A model generated the notes under the pieces. It had not been told where the DNA came from. It ran no database searches and worked only from the letters and a program-made list of their open reading frames with translations. This document shows positions 36,536-47,200 of a stretch of DNA of 64,000 nucleotides, piece by piece. Position 1 is the stretch's first letter. Each line of letters opens with the position of its first letter. The DNA is from Acanthornis magna (Eukaryota > Chordata > Aves > Passeriformes > Acanthizidae), in assembly GCA_036785705.1 (NCBI GenBank), contig JAWUZG010000299.1, positions 62,001-126,000 on the forward strand, in the 5' to 3' direction. A program made the translations under genes and the position numbers.

Positions 36536-38799
36536 CCGGAAATGTGGGGATGTGGCACTCGAGCACGTGTTGTTCTCCTAGGAAAGGCAGCAGCTCAGAC
36601 AGAAATTTCTGTCTCTTTTGTGTCCCCTCAGTGTGGCTGAGACCTTTTCAGGGTGGCAGACACAGAAGGGGAGCGCCACAAAGCTCTTGTCCTTTCAAAG
36701 TGACAGCTAAAGACAAGCCATTAACTTGTCCACAGTGCACACATCACCCCAAATAATTGAATTTCATGTGTTGGGTGGACCTCACCATTTGCTTCTTTGG
36801 AAACGCAATTGCAAAAATAAGTAAAAAAAGGCATTGACAGGTATTATTAGTATCAGCAAGAAAATGAATTTATGGGAAATATTTTAAAGGTTTCTGGGAA
36901 GACTGTAATTTGGGTGAGCTTTCTGTCATTTTTAAATGCAATGAATATGGAATTGATATAAGAGAATGTATATAATGGCACTAAAAATTAACTTCTAGAT
37001 TTCTTTTTTCAATTGCTGTGAGCACAGAAATCCTTTCTTTATTACTTTGCTATCTTTCAATTTTTAGTGGGAAAACTGCAAGTGCTTGGTCTAATGTGTC
37101 ACTCACATCTCCAATAACGCAGCAAAGCACAGGGCATCTGAAGTTAGAGCTGACTGCATTTTTTTTTTTTCTATTGCAATAACATTTAAATAGAACAGTA
37201 TCAAGTTCCTGGTACCAAAATATCTTCCAGAAACATGTTTTGGTAAGCCGTTTTTGAGATGGTGTCAGAATTATGGCTTGTTTTCCTGAACTATTTCCTG
37301 GGAGCCTGCAGCTTGGGAGCAGGTCTGCCATAAAGCTTCTCCTGGGCTCTAAAAGTTGGCCATCTGTTCTTAACCTTATAGCAGACTTTGGAAATAGTCT
37401 TTCCAAAAAAAAAGCAGTTTTTTGTTTTAGGAAGGTCCACCTTCCCATGAACCTGCCTGATCAGGGATTCTTACCCCTTGGAGAATAAACCTGAAATTAT
37501 TCATCCTTCAGCTGGTGTAGGTGTTTGTTCTGTGTCCCTTACCCAAACCTGGCCACTGACCATGGTGTAAAACCATAAAATTATAAAGAAATTTGAATAC
37601 AAGTTTATTGAGTCATTGTGGTTCAAAAAATGCCCTTGATCATTTCAGCCACTTTGAAAAAACGAAAGCATGGGTGCAGATCAACGTGATTGCTTCCTGA
37701 AGCTGTTTGTGAAGCTCTGAAGAAAATCAGCATTAATCGACCTGTGGGAATCACATGTGATGTCATGAGCTTATTCTGGCACCGATAAAAACAGAGCTGG
37801 GTTTGTGTAAAGAAAAACCTCCAGAAATTCCACCCTCAGTCTGTTGAACAAAACCTACACATATTACTCACCTAACCCAAAATACATTTCTGTTACGATG
37901 GCTCAAGTGAATTGTCAACCCAGAATTTCTAATAAATACTTATTCCAGCCATTCTTGCTGCCTGAGCCTGTTCTTTTCACTGCAGATCCAAACGTTAGGT
38001 TGACATGACCTCTTCCCAAAGCAGATCACGAAAACATCTGCCCCTGGCAGAATTTGTTCTTTCAACTTGGCGTAGCACAAACCAAAGGAAGTAAGGAAAA
38101 TCGAGTCCAGATCCAAGTTTCCAGTTATGTCTTGAAGGAATGGTAAATAAAAATAAGCCAGAGAGGATGAAGAGAAAAAAAAAAAAAACCTGGAGAAATT
38201 CAGTGTTGTATTCTCAGGCTTATCATCATATTTTATGATGAAGGGGGATTAATTTGCAGTTCTATTTATCTTTTAAAAATTGTAGCAGAAAACATAAGGA
38301 ATATCAATCGTTATCATTTCCTATAGCTAACCAGTTAGCTACTGGTTAACCAGACCATGTGTCTACTGAGAATAACAGTATTAATCCAGAAAGAGGTTGA
38401 GAAACTCTTCTAGTTGAATTTGGATGTATCAGAACTCAGTGGAAGCTGAGAAGGAAGCACTGTGTTCTCAGTTCAGCTTTCATCTATATTTGTTGTAGAA
38501 AGAGTTTTAGATGATTAGTTTTGTCCTCTGTCCTTCAATAAACCCTATATAACATCATTTTATCAATAGATATTCTTTTCACTGTTGAATTTGTGTATCT
38601 TCTATTAACAAGCATAAAAATGAGTCATCTTTGGTGTCATAAGTGCTTCTGCAGGTTCATACTGAGCATAAAAGGTCACTTGGTGGTGTAAATTCACAAG
38701 CATTATTTACATTCCTGAGGCTTGCTCGTGTTACCCCAGATTTACAAACATGTGCATTTGCACCTTCAGCCATAGATCACTGAAATCTCGGATGAATTT
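36536..38799. other. AT-rich non-coding DNA
   Basis: No gene recognised. A short T-run lies at 37161-37170 and an A-run at 38176-38189. A 132-codon frame on the minus strand (37050-37448) has no domain signature. Confidence 0.45.
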
Positions 38800-38907
38800 G
38801 TGGCTGCCCCATCCCTGGGAGTGTTCGAGGCCAGGTTGGAGTCCATGGCAGGGGTAGAATCAGATTAAGGTCCCTTCCCACCCAAACCATTCCATGACTC
38901 TATGAAA
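38800..38907 (+). mobile_element. CR1 LINE 3' tail fragment
   Basis: A short sense CR1 with an internal deletion: GTGGCTGCCCCATCCCTGGG, GTTCGAGGCCAGGTTGGAGT, then AAGGTCCCTTCCCACCCAAA and the tail CCATTCCATGACTCTATGA. Confidence 0.82.
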
Positions 38908-39454
38908 AAGGGAATAAATTTCCAAGGTCTCTCTCAATACAGCATTTAGCTCTAAATCTTCAGCTGGGGCTCAGCAGAGAGGAAGAAGGAATTCTATTTA
39001 ACCCTCTGGAAAAGAGCAAACCCCATTCTTGTAAAGCCCTTAATCCCACAAGCTATTTCAAATTTTAAATTTCCTTAAATATCCCAGGGCATTAACTATA
39101 ATTTCACAACACTTACCCGGAAAGAGAATTTTCAGCTTTGCATTACTGTGAGTCAGTTTTATTTCTTTAACAATGATGTGACTGATGGTCATATGAATTT
39201 ATGAATTTATGCATTTGTAAAAGTTTTGCAGATACTAAAATTTTTTATAAACCATATTCAAATGGCATGAAGACAGGATTAGGAATCAGATGTTCCTGAG
39301 CTCTCTGTGATGATCCATGGAAGGGCAAAAATGGTCTGAGAGAAGGATCTTGGGATGAACTCTGTGTCTGTGTCAAGATTTACTTATTTCATCCTTAGCA
39401 TGTAATAGAATTAAACGGTAATGCTCAGAGTCAGCCCATCTGAATGGCTTTAAA

Positions 39455-39702
39455 CTGGAAGAGGATTGCCTTTTATTGGACATTGGGAAGGAATTCCTCC
39501 CTGGGACAGTGGGCAGGCCCTGGCACAGGTGCCCAGAGAAGCTGTGGCTGCCCCTGGATCCCTGGCAGTGTCCAAGGCCAGGTTGGACATTGGGGCTTGG
39601 AGCAGCCTGGGACAGTGGAAGGTGTCCCTGCCCATGGCAGGGGTGGCACTGGATGGGCTGTAAGGGCCCTTCCAAACCAAACCAAACCAATTTGGGATTC
39701 TC
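39455..39702 (+). mobile_element. CR1 LINE 3' fragment
   Basis: A well-preserved sense CR1 end from TATTGGACATTGGGAAGGAA through GGCACAGGTGCCCAGAGAAG to CCTTCCAAACCAAACCAA. It is the best uninterrupted template in the window for reading the split copy at 9419-10166. Confidence 0.92.
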
Positions 39703-41404
39703 TGACTTGATGATCTTCACTTGTAGCCAAATTCTGCTATAGATTGTATTTTATTGGAATGTGCTGGAGTATAAAAGATGAGGAAACAATAAGAGGAAAT
39801 GCAAGCCGTAAGGTCTTTTGTTCCAATAAGGCATCTGACTTCAAAAACCAAAATCCATACTGCATTATTTTCTCCAGTCCCACATTTATTCCTTTTACCC
39901 ACCTCACCCTTACTGGCTTTATCCAGTTCTCTACATGACTTATTTTGTTTCCTCATTCTCTTTTTGCTTTGGAGTTGCCTTTGCCTCACAGCCACCCCAG
40001 GAAATGGCATTCCAGCATTCACCCTGTCCCAGCTGAGCTGAGACATGCTAGGTCAGAGAGGCAAAAGGGTTATGAAAAGTCCTGCTCAGTTTTTGACTGT
40101 TTCTAAATGTCTGACTGCTTTTTGTGTGTGTCTACTTTGCACTTCTCCATTAAATTAATTGATTAATTTTCACAATTTCTGGTAATTTCCAAGTCTGATT
40201 CATGAGACAGTATTTTCAGCACATACCACTTTTATTCGTCCATTCTCCCATGATCACTTGCTGAAGATTTTTCTTCTCTTAGAAGATAATAATTAAAATC
40301 AAGTGAATTTTCGATTGCCTTGAATGACATTTTAATGTAACAAATTCTTGGCATTCCACCTGTTGTCCTCATTGTTTGCTTCTTCCCCCCAAAAAGGAAA
40401 AAAATCCTGTTTGATGTACTTAGAGAAGCAATGCCTTTCAAAGACAAGGCTCTGTAATGAAGCGCTGGGAAGACTTGTCACACATTAAAGAGTTCTTGGA
40501 AATGTCAAACTTGCCAGAGCTAAATCCAGGATTTGAACACGAGCTCCTGAGTAAGCTCCTGCATTGAAAGAAAGAGCTGGGATAACACCGACTTCAGAAC
40601 AGCATTTTTGAGGAGCATTTTCTCAAAATGCTCTGTCTTTGAATGTCTGTCACAAATATGAATCCTTTCCAATTAAACTCGGGAGGTTTTCCTTTCATCC
40701 TGTTTTCTTCTCCATCAGGAATCTAACAAGAATGATTCTACCGTTGCTTTCTGTAAGAAACTCCTAAAGTGCCTCTGGGCATTTGTATCTGCTGAGTGTA
40801 TTAATTTCAGGGAGACTCTCAAACTTGAAATATTTGATGAATTTAAAATTGAGATCCCAGTTTCACACGTACCGTGCCCTTCACCTGTGGAAGTTTGTGC
40901 CCATCATTGGCGCCTGACAGAAATACCATTGCTACACGTGAGCAAGTCTTCTCTGTGCTCTCTCTGACACAAAATCAATGGGCAGAATAAAACCAGCAGA
41001 AAGAAAATGTTGAGATTGTTCATTCTGTTAACAGTTCCCCTCGAAACCACTTCAGGAATCAGATTGATTGATGACGGGTTCTCCTGAATCAGATCTTCTA
41101 ATTATCTCGCTTCTCCTCTGATTGTGTCAACTGAGCTGCATTAAATAGGCAAAACTGCATGAGATCAGACAAAAATGTCTACTAAAGACAGGAAACATTT
41201 CTGGGAATTCGTGGTCACATTTATGTATTGCTGCCATGACACACTGTGACATTTATTCTGGAATTAAAATATTTTTGGATGTTGAAGGTATATCGGAAGC
41301 TTAAATAGGCAAGGAAAAATAAACTTCTTCCAAGTCCCAGTAACATTGTTTGTATGAATTTTTGATGTGTTAATAGCCCTGATCTCAGCACAGTACATTT
41401 ATCA
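39703..41404. other. AT-rich non-coding DNA
   Basis: No gene or recognised repeat. Confidence 0.45.
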
Positions 41405-41519
41405 GTAGGGTCACAGGTGACAGCAGGGTGGGTGGGATGTGAATCTGCTGGAGGGATCACAGCTTGGACTTAATGCTCTTGGAGGACTTTCCCAACCTTA
41501 ATTAGTCTATGATTCCATA
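41405..41519 (+). mobile_element. CR1 LINE 3' tail fragment
   Basis: Sense CR1 of the TTGGACTTAATGCTCTTGGA type, ending CTTTCCCAACCTTAATTAG and TCTATGATTCCAT. It lies about 260 bp from the provirus edge. Confidence 0.78.
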
Positions 41520-41781
41520 TAAAGTTATACATTTTCTTCAATATCGTTACATTAGGACTCGTGAATCAATCACAACATTCCTTTTTCTTCTTAATTGGGA
41601 TAATCCTGAAGATTTTGCTATTCAATATCAACTTTCCATTAGCCTGTCAGGTACAGAAACTTTTCAAAAACCCTTTTGCTTTCAGTGTTTAATTCCCCAG
41701 CCGATTCATATATACACATTTATTTAGTTGCAGCACAGAGTAAGCACATTTTAAAGCCCTAATCGAGGGAGGGATTTGTAC

Positions 41782-41786
41782 ACAAC
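41782..41786. repeat. Target-site duplication, provirus left flank
   Basis: ACAAC directly abuts the TG of the LTR. The same five bases follow the other LTR at 52048-52052. A 5-bp duplication fits gammaretrovirus-like ERVs, which make 4 or 5 bp. Confidence 0.88.
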
Positions 41787-42809
41787 TGTCACAAAAAAGA
41801 CAATTTCCCACTCGTGGGTTAGAGCAAAAGGTGTTTATTGCTGAACCCACGAGGTCCAGGATCTCCCGAGGGAGAAATGAAAGGAAAAAGAAAGAAAAAA
41901 AAGCACAAAAAAAAAGGAAGGTCCCAGGACGGCAATAAGACTCTCCTGGCCACCGGTTGGTGGCCAAGGACAAGGAGATCCCTCAGGCCGGGTGGCGAAC
42001 TTAAGCTAATCTTAAGTTCAAAAAAAGATTTTAAGTATAGCCCATAAAAATGGGCAAGAGGCCCAGCACCCGACCCAGCCTCTGACTCCCTGCTAGTCAG
42101 AGAGACAGAGACACCAGGCACCCTGCACAGACCAGAGTCTGCAGCTGTTGGTGGTAAAGGCACCTGGAAAAAAGACTAGAGTCTGACTGTCTCAGCTCAA
42201 GAGAGCCAAATTTATAAAGTTTTTGATGGGCTGGTCCGAATTAGCCTCTCCGCCCTCTCGCTCGCTGGTGATTGGGAATACTAATTAATGAGGTGGCCTT
42301 CCCCACCAATAGATGGATCGTTGCCTAGGGGTAATTTGCAAAGGCGGGAAAGGGCCTCATTAGTATTCCACTTGAGGTGGGCGGAGAGGTGCAAACCTTC
42401 TATTTTTAGCTCGGGTGCTGCAGAGTGCCTTTAATATTGGGATGGGTGATGGGCTTACAGATTTACAATACAACATAAAAACTGAGTTTTACATAAATAA
42501 AATTACAAAGATAAAGGATTTTTAAAAAGGTACAAAACTTCTGAACTCAGGGTTACATGGGTTCAACTGCTTTTCCATCTAAAATACCTTCAATCCCTTT
42601 TATTTTGCTCCAAACAACTTTAATATCCCAATGCTTTTACCCAGAAACATTGCACTCTTAAAACATCTTTAAAACAGTCTCTTTTTTAACTTTTCAATCT
42701 AGAACTTTATCAAAAATCCAAACTTTCAACTCCACTCAACAGGTACAACAATACAACAGCAACCATCAAGTCCAACATGCGAAAAATCACTCCACTCTCA
42801 TTTATAACA
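41787..42809 (-). repeat. 3' LTR of the provirus
   Basis: 1,023 bp that, read on the minus strand, begins TGTTATAAATG and ends TTTTGTGACA. It matches 51025-52047 base for base as far as I can see. U3 runs from 42809 to about 42187. A TATA box lies at 42211-42216 and AATAAA at 41834-41839. From those, R would be about 370 nt and U5 only about 30 nt. Confidence 0.96.
41834..41839 (-). terminator. Provirus polyadenylation signal AATAAA
   Basis: TTTATT on the plus strand is AATAAA in proviral sense. A GT- and T-rich stretch (minus strand of 41787-41805) follows at the distance expected of a downstream element, so cleavage would fall near 41815. Confidence 0.75.
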
Positions 42810-42812
42810 AAC

Positions 42813-42834
42813 TCCCCCCTTTTTCTTTTTTCTT
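42813..42834 (-). promoter_or_regulatory. Polypurine tract
   Basis: A 22-base run of purines in proviral sense ending AAAAAGGGGGGA, three bases (GTT) from the LTR boundary. It primes plus-strand DNA synthesis in retroviruses. Its position directly next to the LTR confirms the orientation of the element. Confidence 0.92.
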
Positions 42835-42877
42835 AGGGAACCTTGATTTTTCGCATTACTCTCACAGTGTACCCACT

Positions 42878-43987
42878 TCACTCATGCGCAACACTGGAGG
42901 AACAAAATAGAGTCTTTTCGGCTACAGAAAAGTTGTCATTTCTTATCCAAAACAAATTTTCTGGAGCTGCCCAGAAACTGTCTTTAACTGAGTTCGCCTG
43001 AGTCCAATACCTCGAGAAAGCAGGAAGTGTGGAAAAAGGATTACCATCCTCCCAGCATTGGAACAGCTTCTCGATTTTGTTGTAAACACAGTTTTTATGA
43101 GGTAGTTGTGTACTTGACCAGTATACGTTTGGTGTTGTGGGCAGCCACCAGCTCTTTTTCCCGTCTGTGACCAGGTATCTTTTACACGTTGTTTCTCCCA
43201 CCCTCTGGAAGAATCTTGGGGCTTTTCTCCAAATGCACTCTTCCCCTAAGACTGTGTTACTTAAATGCCAAATTTCATTATCAGTTCGGGTGTTTGGCGG
43301 AAGATTGCCCAGCTGTATGATTTCGAGGGGTCCAATCCCGACCCCTCGCCAACGCCAGTACTCGGACATTAAAGTTCCTCCGCACACCCAACAATTTGTT
43401 AAATTTAGTTGCTGACTTATCCTCTCCGCCAAATCAATAAATAAATTTTGGTCTACTTTTGATAAGCCAGCTTCCTGTTGTTTTTGGTTTTCTTCGATTA
43501 CAGTTTCTTGAATCAGGTCCAATTCAAAGGTTTTTCTTTTTATTAAATCTTCCTTTTTTGTGATATAATTGAAATTGAAACAAAGCCAAACATCATCGGA
43601 GGGGCACTCTCCTTTTATCTTTTGAATTTGAGTACCAATGTTTTGCCCAATCCAATACTTCTGTCCTTTTTCCGTACACCTTCCTAAGTTAACAATATTG
43701 TAGCAACCTGGGCTTACATAGGAATGTGCACGGAAAAAGTGTTTTATTTTGAATGAATTTCCTGCGGTCTGGTAAATGGTGTGATAGCACTTGTTGCACC
43801 TTATTTCGGCCTTGGCTCCCAGGATCTTCGGCACAGAGATGACTAGTGCCACGGCCAGGAAGAGCAGTACGGTGACCTTTCTCGGTTTGGGCTCTATTCC
43901 TGCTTGTGCTGGTGGTTGGCATTCCTTTCCTGGAGTCTCTGGACTGGTGCTAAGCGCGTTCTCTCCCTCAGGCCGCAGGAGATTCAT
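42878..43987 (-). CDS. Env, surface-subunit-like, lacking TM
   Basis: A 369-codon frame in the env position. Residues 1-36 form a hydrophilic lead, followed by a hydrophobic signal segment at about 37-58 (VTVLLFLAVALVISV). The mature-like part is cysteine rich, with C-x2-C at 64-67, paired cysteines at 95 and 104, 128 and 136, and a CWVC motif at 199-202, the gammaretroviral CxxC used for disulfide bonding to TM. Sequons lie at N195 and N352. No furin site, fusion peptide, heptad region or membrane anchor follows: the frame stops 44 bases before the polypurine tract. Gammaretroviral Env is usually above 600 residues, so the C-terminal part of SU and all of TM are absent. The product would be secreted, if made. 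It probably uses the acceptor at 44098. The deleted region cannot be inferred from this window. Confidence 0.85.
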   Translation of the reverse strand: MNLLRPEGENALSTSPETPGKECQPPAQAGIEPKPRKVTVLLFLAVALVISVPKILGAKAEIRCNKCYHTIYQTAGNSFKIKHFFRAHSYVSPGCYNIVNLGRCTEKGQKYWIGQNIGTQIQKIKGECPSDDVWLCFNFNYITKKEDLIKRKTFELDLIQETVIEENQKQQEAGLSKVDQNLFIDLAERISQQLNLTNCWVCGGTLMSEYWRWRGVGIGPLEIIQLGNLPPNTRTDNEIWHLSNTVLGEECIWRKAPRFFQRVGETTCKRYLVTDGKKSWWLPTTPNVYWSSTQLPHKNCVYNKIEKLFQCWEDGNPFSTLPAFSRYWTQANSVKDSFWAAPENLFWIRNDNFSVAEKTLFCSSSVAHE

Positions 43988-44097
43988 TTTTACCTGGCCT
44001 CGGTCAGTTCCTGTGAGGAACGTGTGTCCGTTAATTTGTAGCCAAATTATTTTGGTCTTAGAAGAAGAGGCAGATCTTATCAGGCAGGTTTTCCTTC

Positions 44098-44125
44098 CTA
44101 CAAAAAGTGGGAAGTGAGAGAAACA
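44098..44125 (-). promoter_or_regulatory. Candidate env splice acceptor
   Basis: On the minus strand a pyrimidine-rich stretch (TTTCTCTCACTTCCCACTTT then TTGTAG) ends with AG at 44099-44098, about 110 bases upstream of the env ATG. Weaker AGs follow at 44058-44057 and 44012-44011. Retroviral env is translated from a spliced RNA, so one of these is expected to be used. Confidence 0.5.
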
Positions 44126-44269
44126 AGGTTAGTGTTTTATATATGTAACAAATGTTGAACATGATAATTTGAAACTTGAACAGTCTTTTAACTTCAACAA
44201 CAATAACATTTACAGTAACTGGTAACATTTCTTTGACTAGATCTTAGTTTTAAAGGATACTGTTGCGGT

Positions 44270-47200
44270 TCAAGGTTTTCCTTTTTCTCGGAGCTCTTGT
44301 TCATCCTCTGGTGGAGTCACTGGACCTTTTACTCTCCGAATGTGTGTCCATCCCTTTTCTGCTGTTCTTATCGCTGCTTCTGTTGTTAAAAGAACCTGGA
44401 AGGGGCCTTCCCAAGAGGGGGTTAGAGATTTTTCTTTCCAGCATTTTATTAACACCCACTCTCCTGGATGAATATTATGTAAATTGAAATCAAGAGGTGG
44501 TGTTTGCACAAGCAGGCCCTTTTCCTTTAACTCTTGGATGTTGTGTGCAATGATCTTTACATACTCCCTTATTGCTATGTTTCCAGTCTCTTTTACATCG
44601 ATTTCTCGCTGTCCAGCTAAATAAGGGAGTCCAAACAGCATTTCATACGCTGAGACTTGAATGTCAGTTCGTGGTTGTGTTCGAACGCTTAATAGGGCAA
44701 GTGGGAGGCACTTAACCCAGGACCACTTTGTTTCTATCATTAATTTTGTGAGTATTCTTTTTAGTGTCTGATTCATGCGTTCTACTCTTCCCGAACTCTC
44801 CGGGTGCCAGGGAGTATGCAATTTCCAATCTGAGCCTAATTGATTGATTAAATTTAGAGTGATTTGAGAAGTAAAATGAGTTCCTCTATCTGAGTCAATT
44901 CTTAGAGGGACTCCATAGCGGGGAATTATCTGTTCTAAGAGCACCTTACTCACTGTGTGGGCGGTGGCATTGGTGGTAGGAAAAGCTTCCACCCAGTGAG
45001 TGAGGTGATCTACTATGACTAATAGGTACTTCCACCGCTGTACAAGGGGCATCTCTGTGAAGTCTATCTGGATGCTCTGGAATGGACGAGAAGCTATGTC
45101 CATTCCCCCTTTTGGAACATTTTTCATTTGTTTTTTATTGACTTTTTGGCATACTAGACAATTTTTGGTAATTTGGTTTGCAATTTCGTATACTCCCAGG
45201 CAACAGAAGACCCGGGAAAAGTGATCTACTAGGGCCTTTGTTCCCCAATGGTAATTTCTATGTATCGCAAATAAAATTTCACGAGTCAGTGCTTTGTTTA
45301 GAATTTGCCTACCATCAGGAAGGTGCCACCTACCTTCCTGGTCTTCTATTCCGCCAATTGCCGCCAATTGTTCTTTTTCTTTGTTGTTAAAAATGGGCCT
45401 GGGTAAGTTTTTCTCACTTACCCCTTGTTGGTCTGGTGCTGATGGTATCTCTTCCTCATTTGCTTCCAGGGTTTTAGGGACTTCATCCTCCTCGGAGGTT
45501 TCTTTGGTCTTGTTCGATTCCTCTGCATCAGTTGTTTCTTGTCTTTTCGCTGCTGCTCGTGTGGTTACCTTTAAAACAGTCTCTGTGAACAGTCCTTCAA
45601 TAGCTGCCTCTCTAGCTGTATTATCTGCTAGAGTATTTCCCCTAGCTTCTAGACTGAGCCCGGTTTGGTGTCCTGGTACATGTACCACAGCAATGGCTTT
45701 TGGTCTCTTTAAGCTCTCTAAGATTTTTACAATCATTTCTTTGTGCAAAATGTCTTTCCCTTTTGAATTCAATAGCCCACGTTCCATCCATATTTTACCA
45801 AAGGTGTGGACCACCCCGAAGGCATATTTAGAGTCTGTGTATATAGTTCCGATTTCCCCGGCTAGGTGGTGGAGGGCTCTTTCCAACGCATAAAGCTCGC
45901 ATACCTGAGCAGACCAATGTCCTGGTAGTTTCCCTTTTTCTATTACTTTCATTTCCAACCCGTCTACCACTGCATACCCGGAGCATCGGTTTCCACGTAC
46001 CACCCTGGATGATCCGTCTACAAAGATCTTTTTCCCTTCGAGGATGGCGATGTCAGTTAGGTCTTCCCGCACCTTTGTTTGTAGGTCGATCACATTTATG
46101 CAATTGTGGGCTAAGTCATCTTGTGGTAAGCCATAAAGAAATTGTGCTGGGTTCTGTGAGGTACATGTGGCGAAGTGAAGATGTTTAGATTCAATTAGGA
46201 GGCTCTCATATTGCACAATTCGGGCATCCGTGAGCCACTCTGAGGCCCGCTGAGTTAGAATGGCCTTTACACAGTGAGGTGTGTGCACTGTGAGTGTCCC
46301 TCCAAATACCAGCTTCTGAGCCTCAGCAACCAGAACTGCCGACGCTGCGATTGCCTGGATGCATTGTGGCCATCCCCTTGATACAGGGTCCAAGATCTTC
46401 GAAATGAAAGCTACAGGTTTTCTGGACCCGCCCCACGTTTGGGTCAGCACCCCAAAGGCAACTCCTTTGTCCACATTTACAAACAAATCAAAGGGCTTAT
46501 CTAGGGCAGGTAAGCTGAGGACTGGAGCTTGCAGTAATTTGTCTTTCAAATCTTTTAGTTTTTGATCGTCTGATTTTGTCCAATGTACTGGCTCCTCCTC
46601 AGTTAATTTTTCGTATAGGAATTGAACGGATTGCGAGTACTTGTCAATCCAGAGCCTACAATATCCAAACAGGCCCAGTAACTGTCTAATTTCTCGTTTT
46701 GTTTTTGGAGGTGGCAGGTCAATTATTGCCTTTACTCTTTCGGCACTCAGTTTTTTTGTACCATGCCCAATTAGATGTCCGAGGTATTTTACTTCTTGTA
46801 GTACGAATTGTAATTTTTGTTTTGACACTCGCAACCCTTTCTGCCCTAGAAAGTTTAATAGTTTTATAGTAGCCAATTTGACTGTCTCCTCCTGCTCCCC
46901 AGACACCAGCAGGTCGTCCACATACTGCGTGATTTTTATGCCCTCTGGTGGATCAAAGGTAGTTAAAAGGCCTTCAAGGGCCTGGCCAAAAAGCGTGGGG
47001 GACTCAGTGTAACCCTGAGGCAACCGAGTCCATCGAAGCTGCCGCTTTCTCCCTGTATCTGGATCCTCCCAAGTAAATGCAAAGATGTTTCTGCAGGAAG
47101 GATCTAGGGGACATGACCAGAATGCGTCCTTAAGGTCAACAACAGAGAACCAGGCATGTGATGGTGGAATTTGATTTAAAAGTGTGTATGGGTTAGGAAC

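Noticed and set aside
38328..38348. Small inverted repeat TAACCAG/CTGGTTA
   Set aside because: Arms of only seven bases in AT-rich DNA are expected by chance at this scale.
41819..42163. 114-codon frame inside the LTR, repeated at 51057-51401
   Set aside because: It lies within R/U3 on the proviral sense strand and appears twice only because the LTRs are identical. No domain, and no precedent in this family that I can recognise.
45294..45893. 199-codon plus-strand frame inside pol
   Set aside because: It is antisense to the RNase H-linker-integrase part of an intact pol. Its composition is explained by the reverse complement of that coding sequence.
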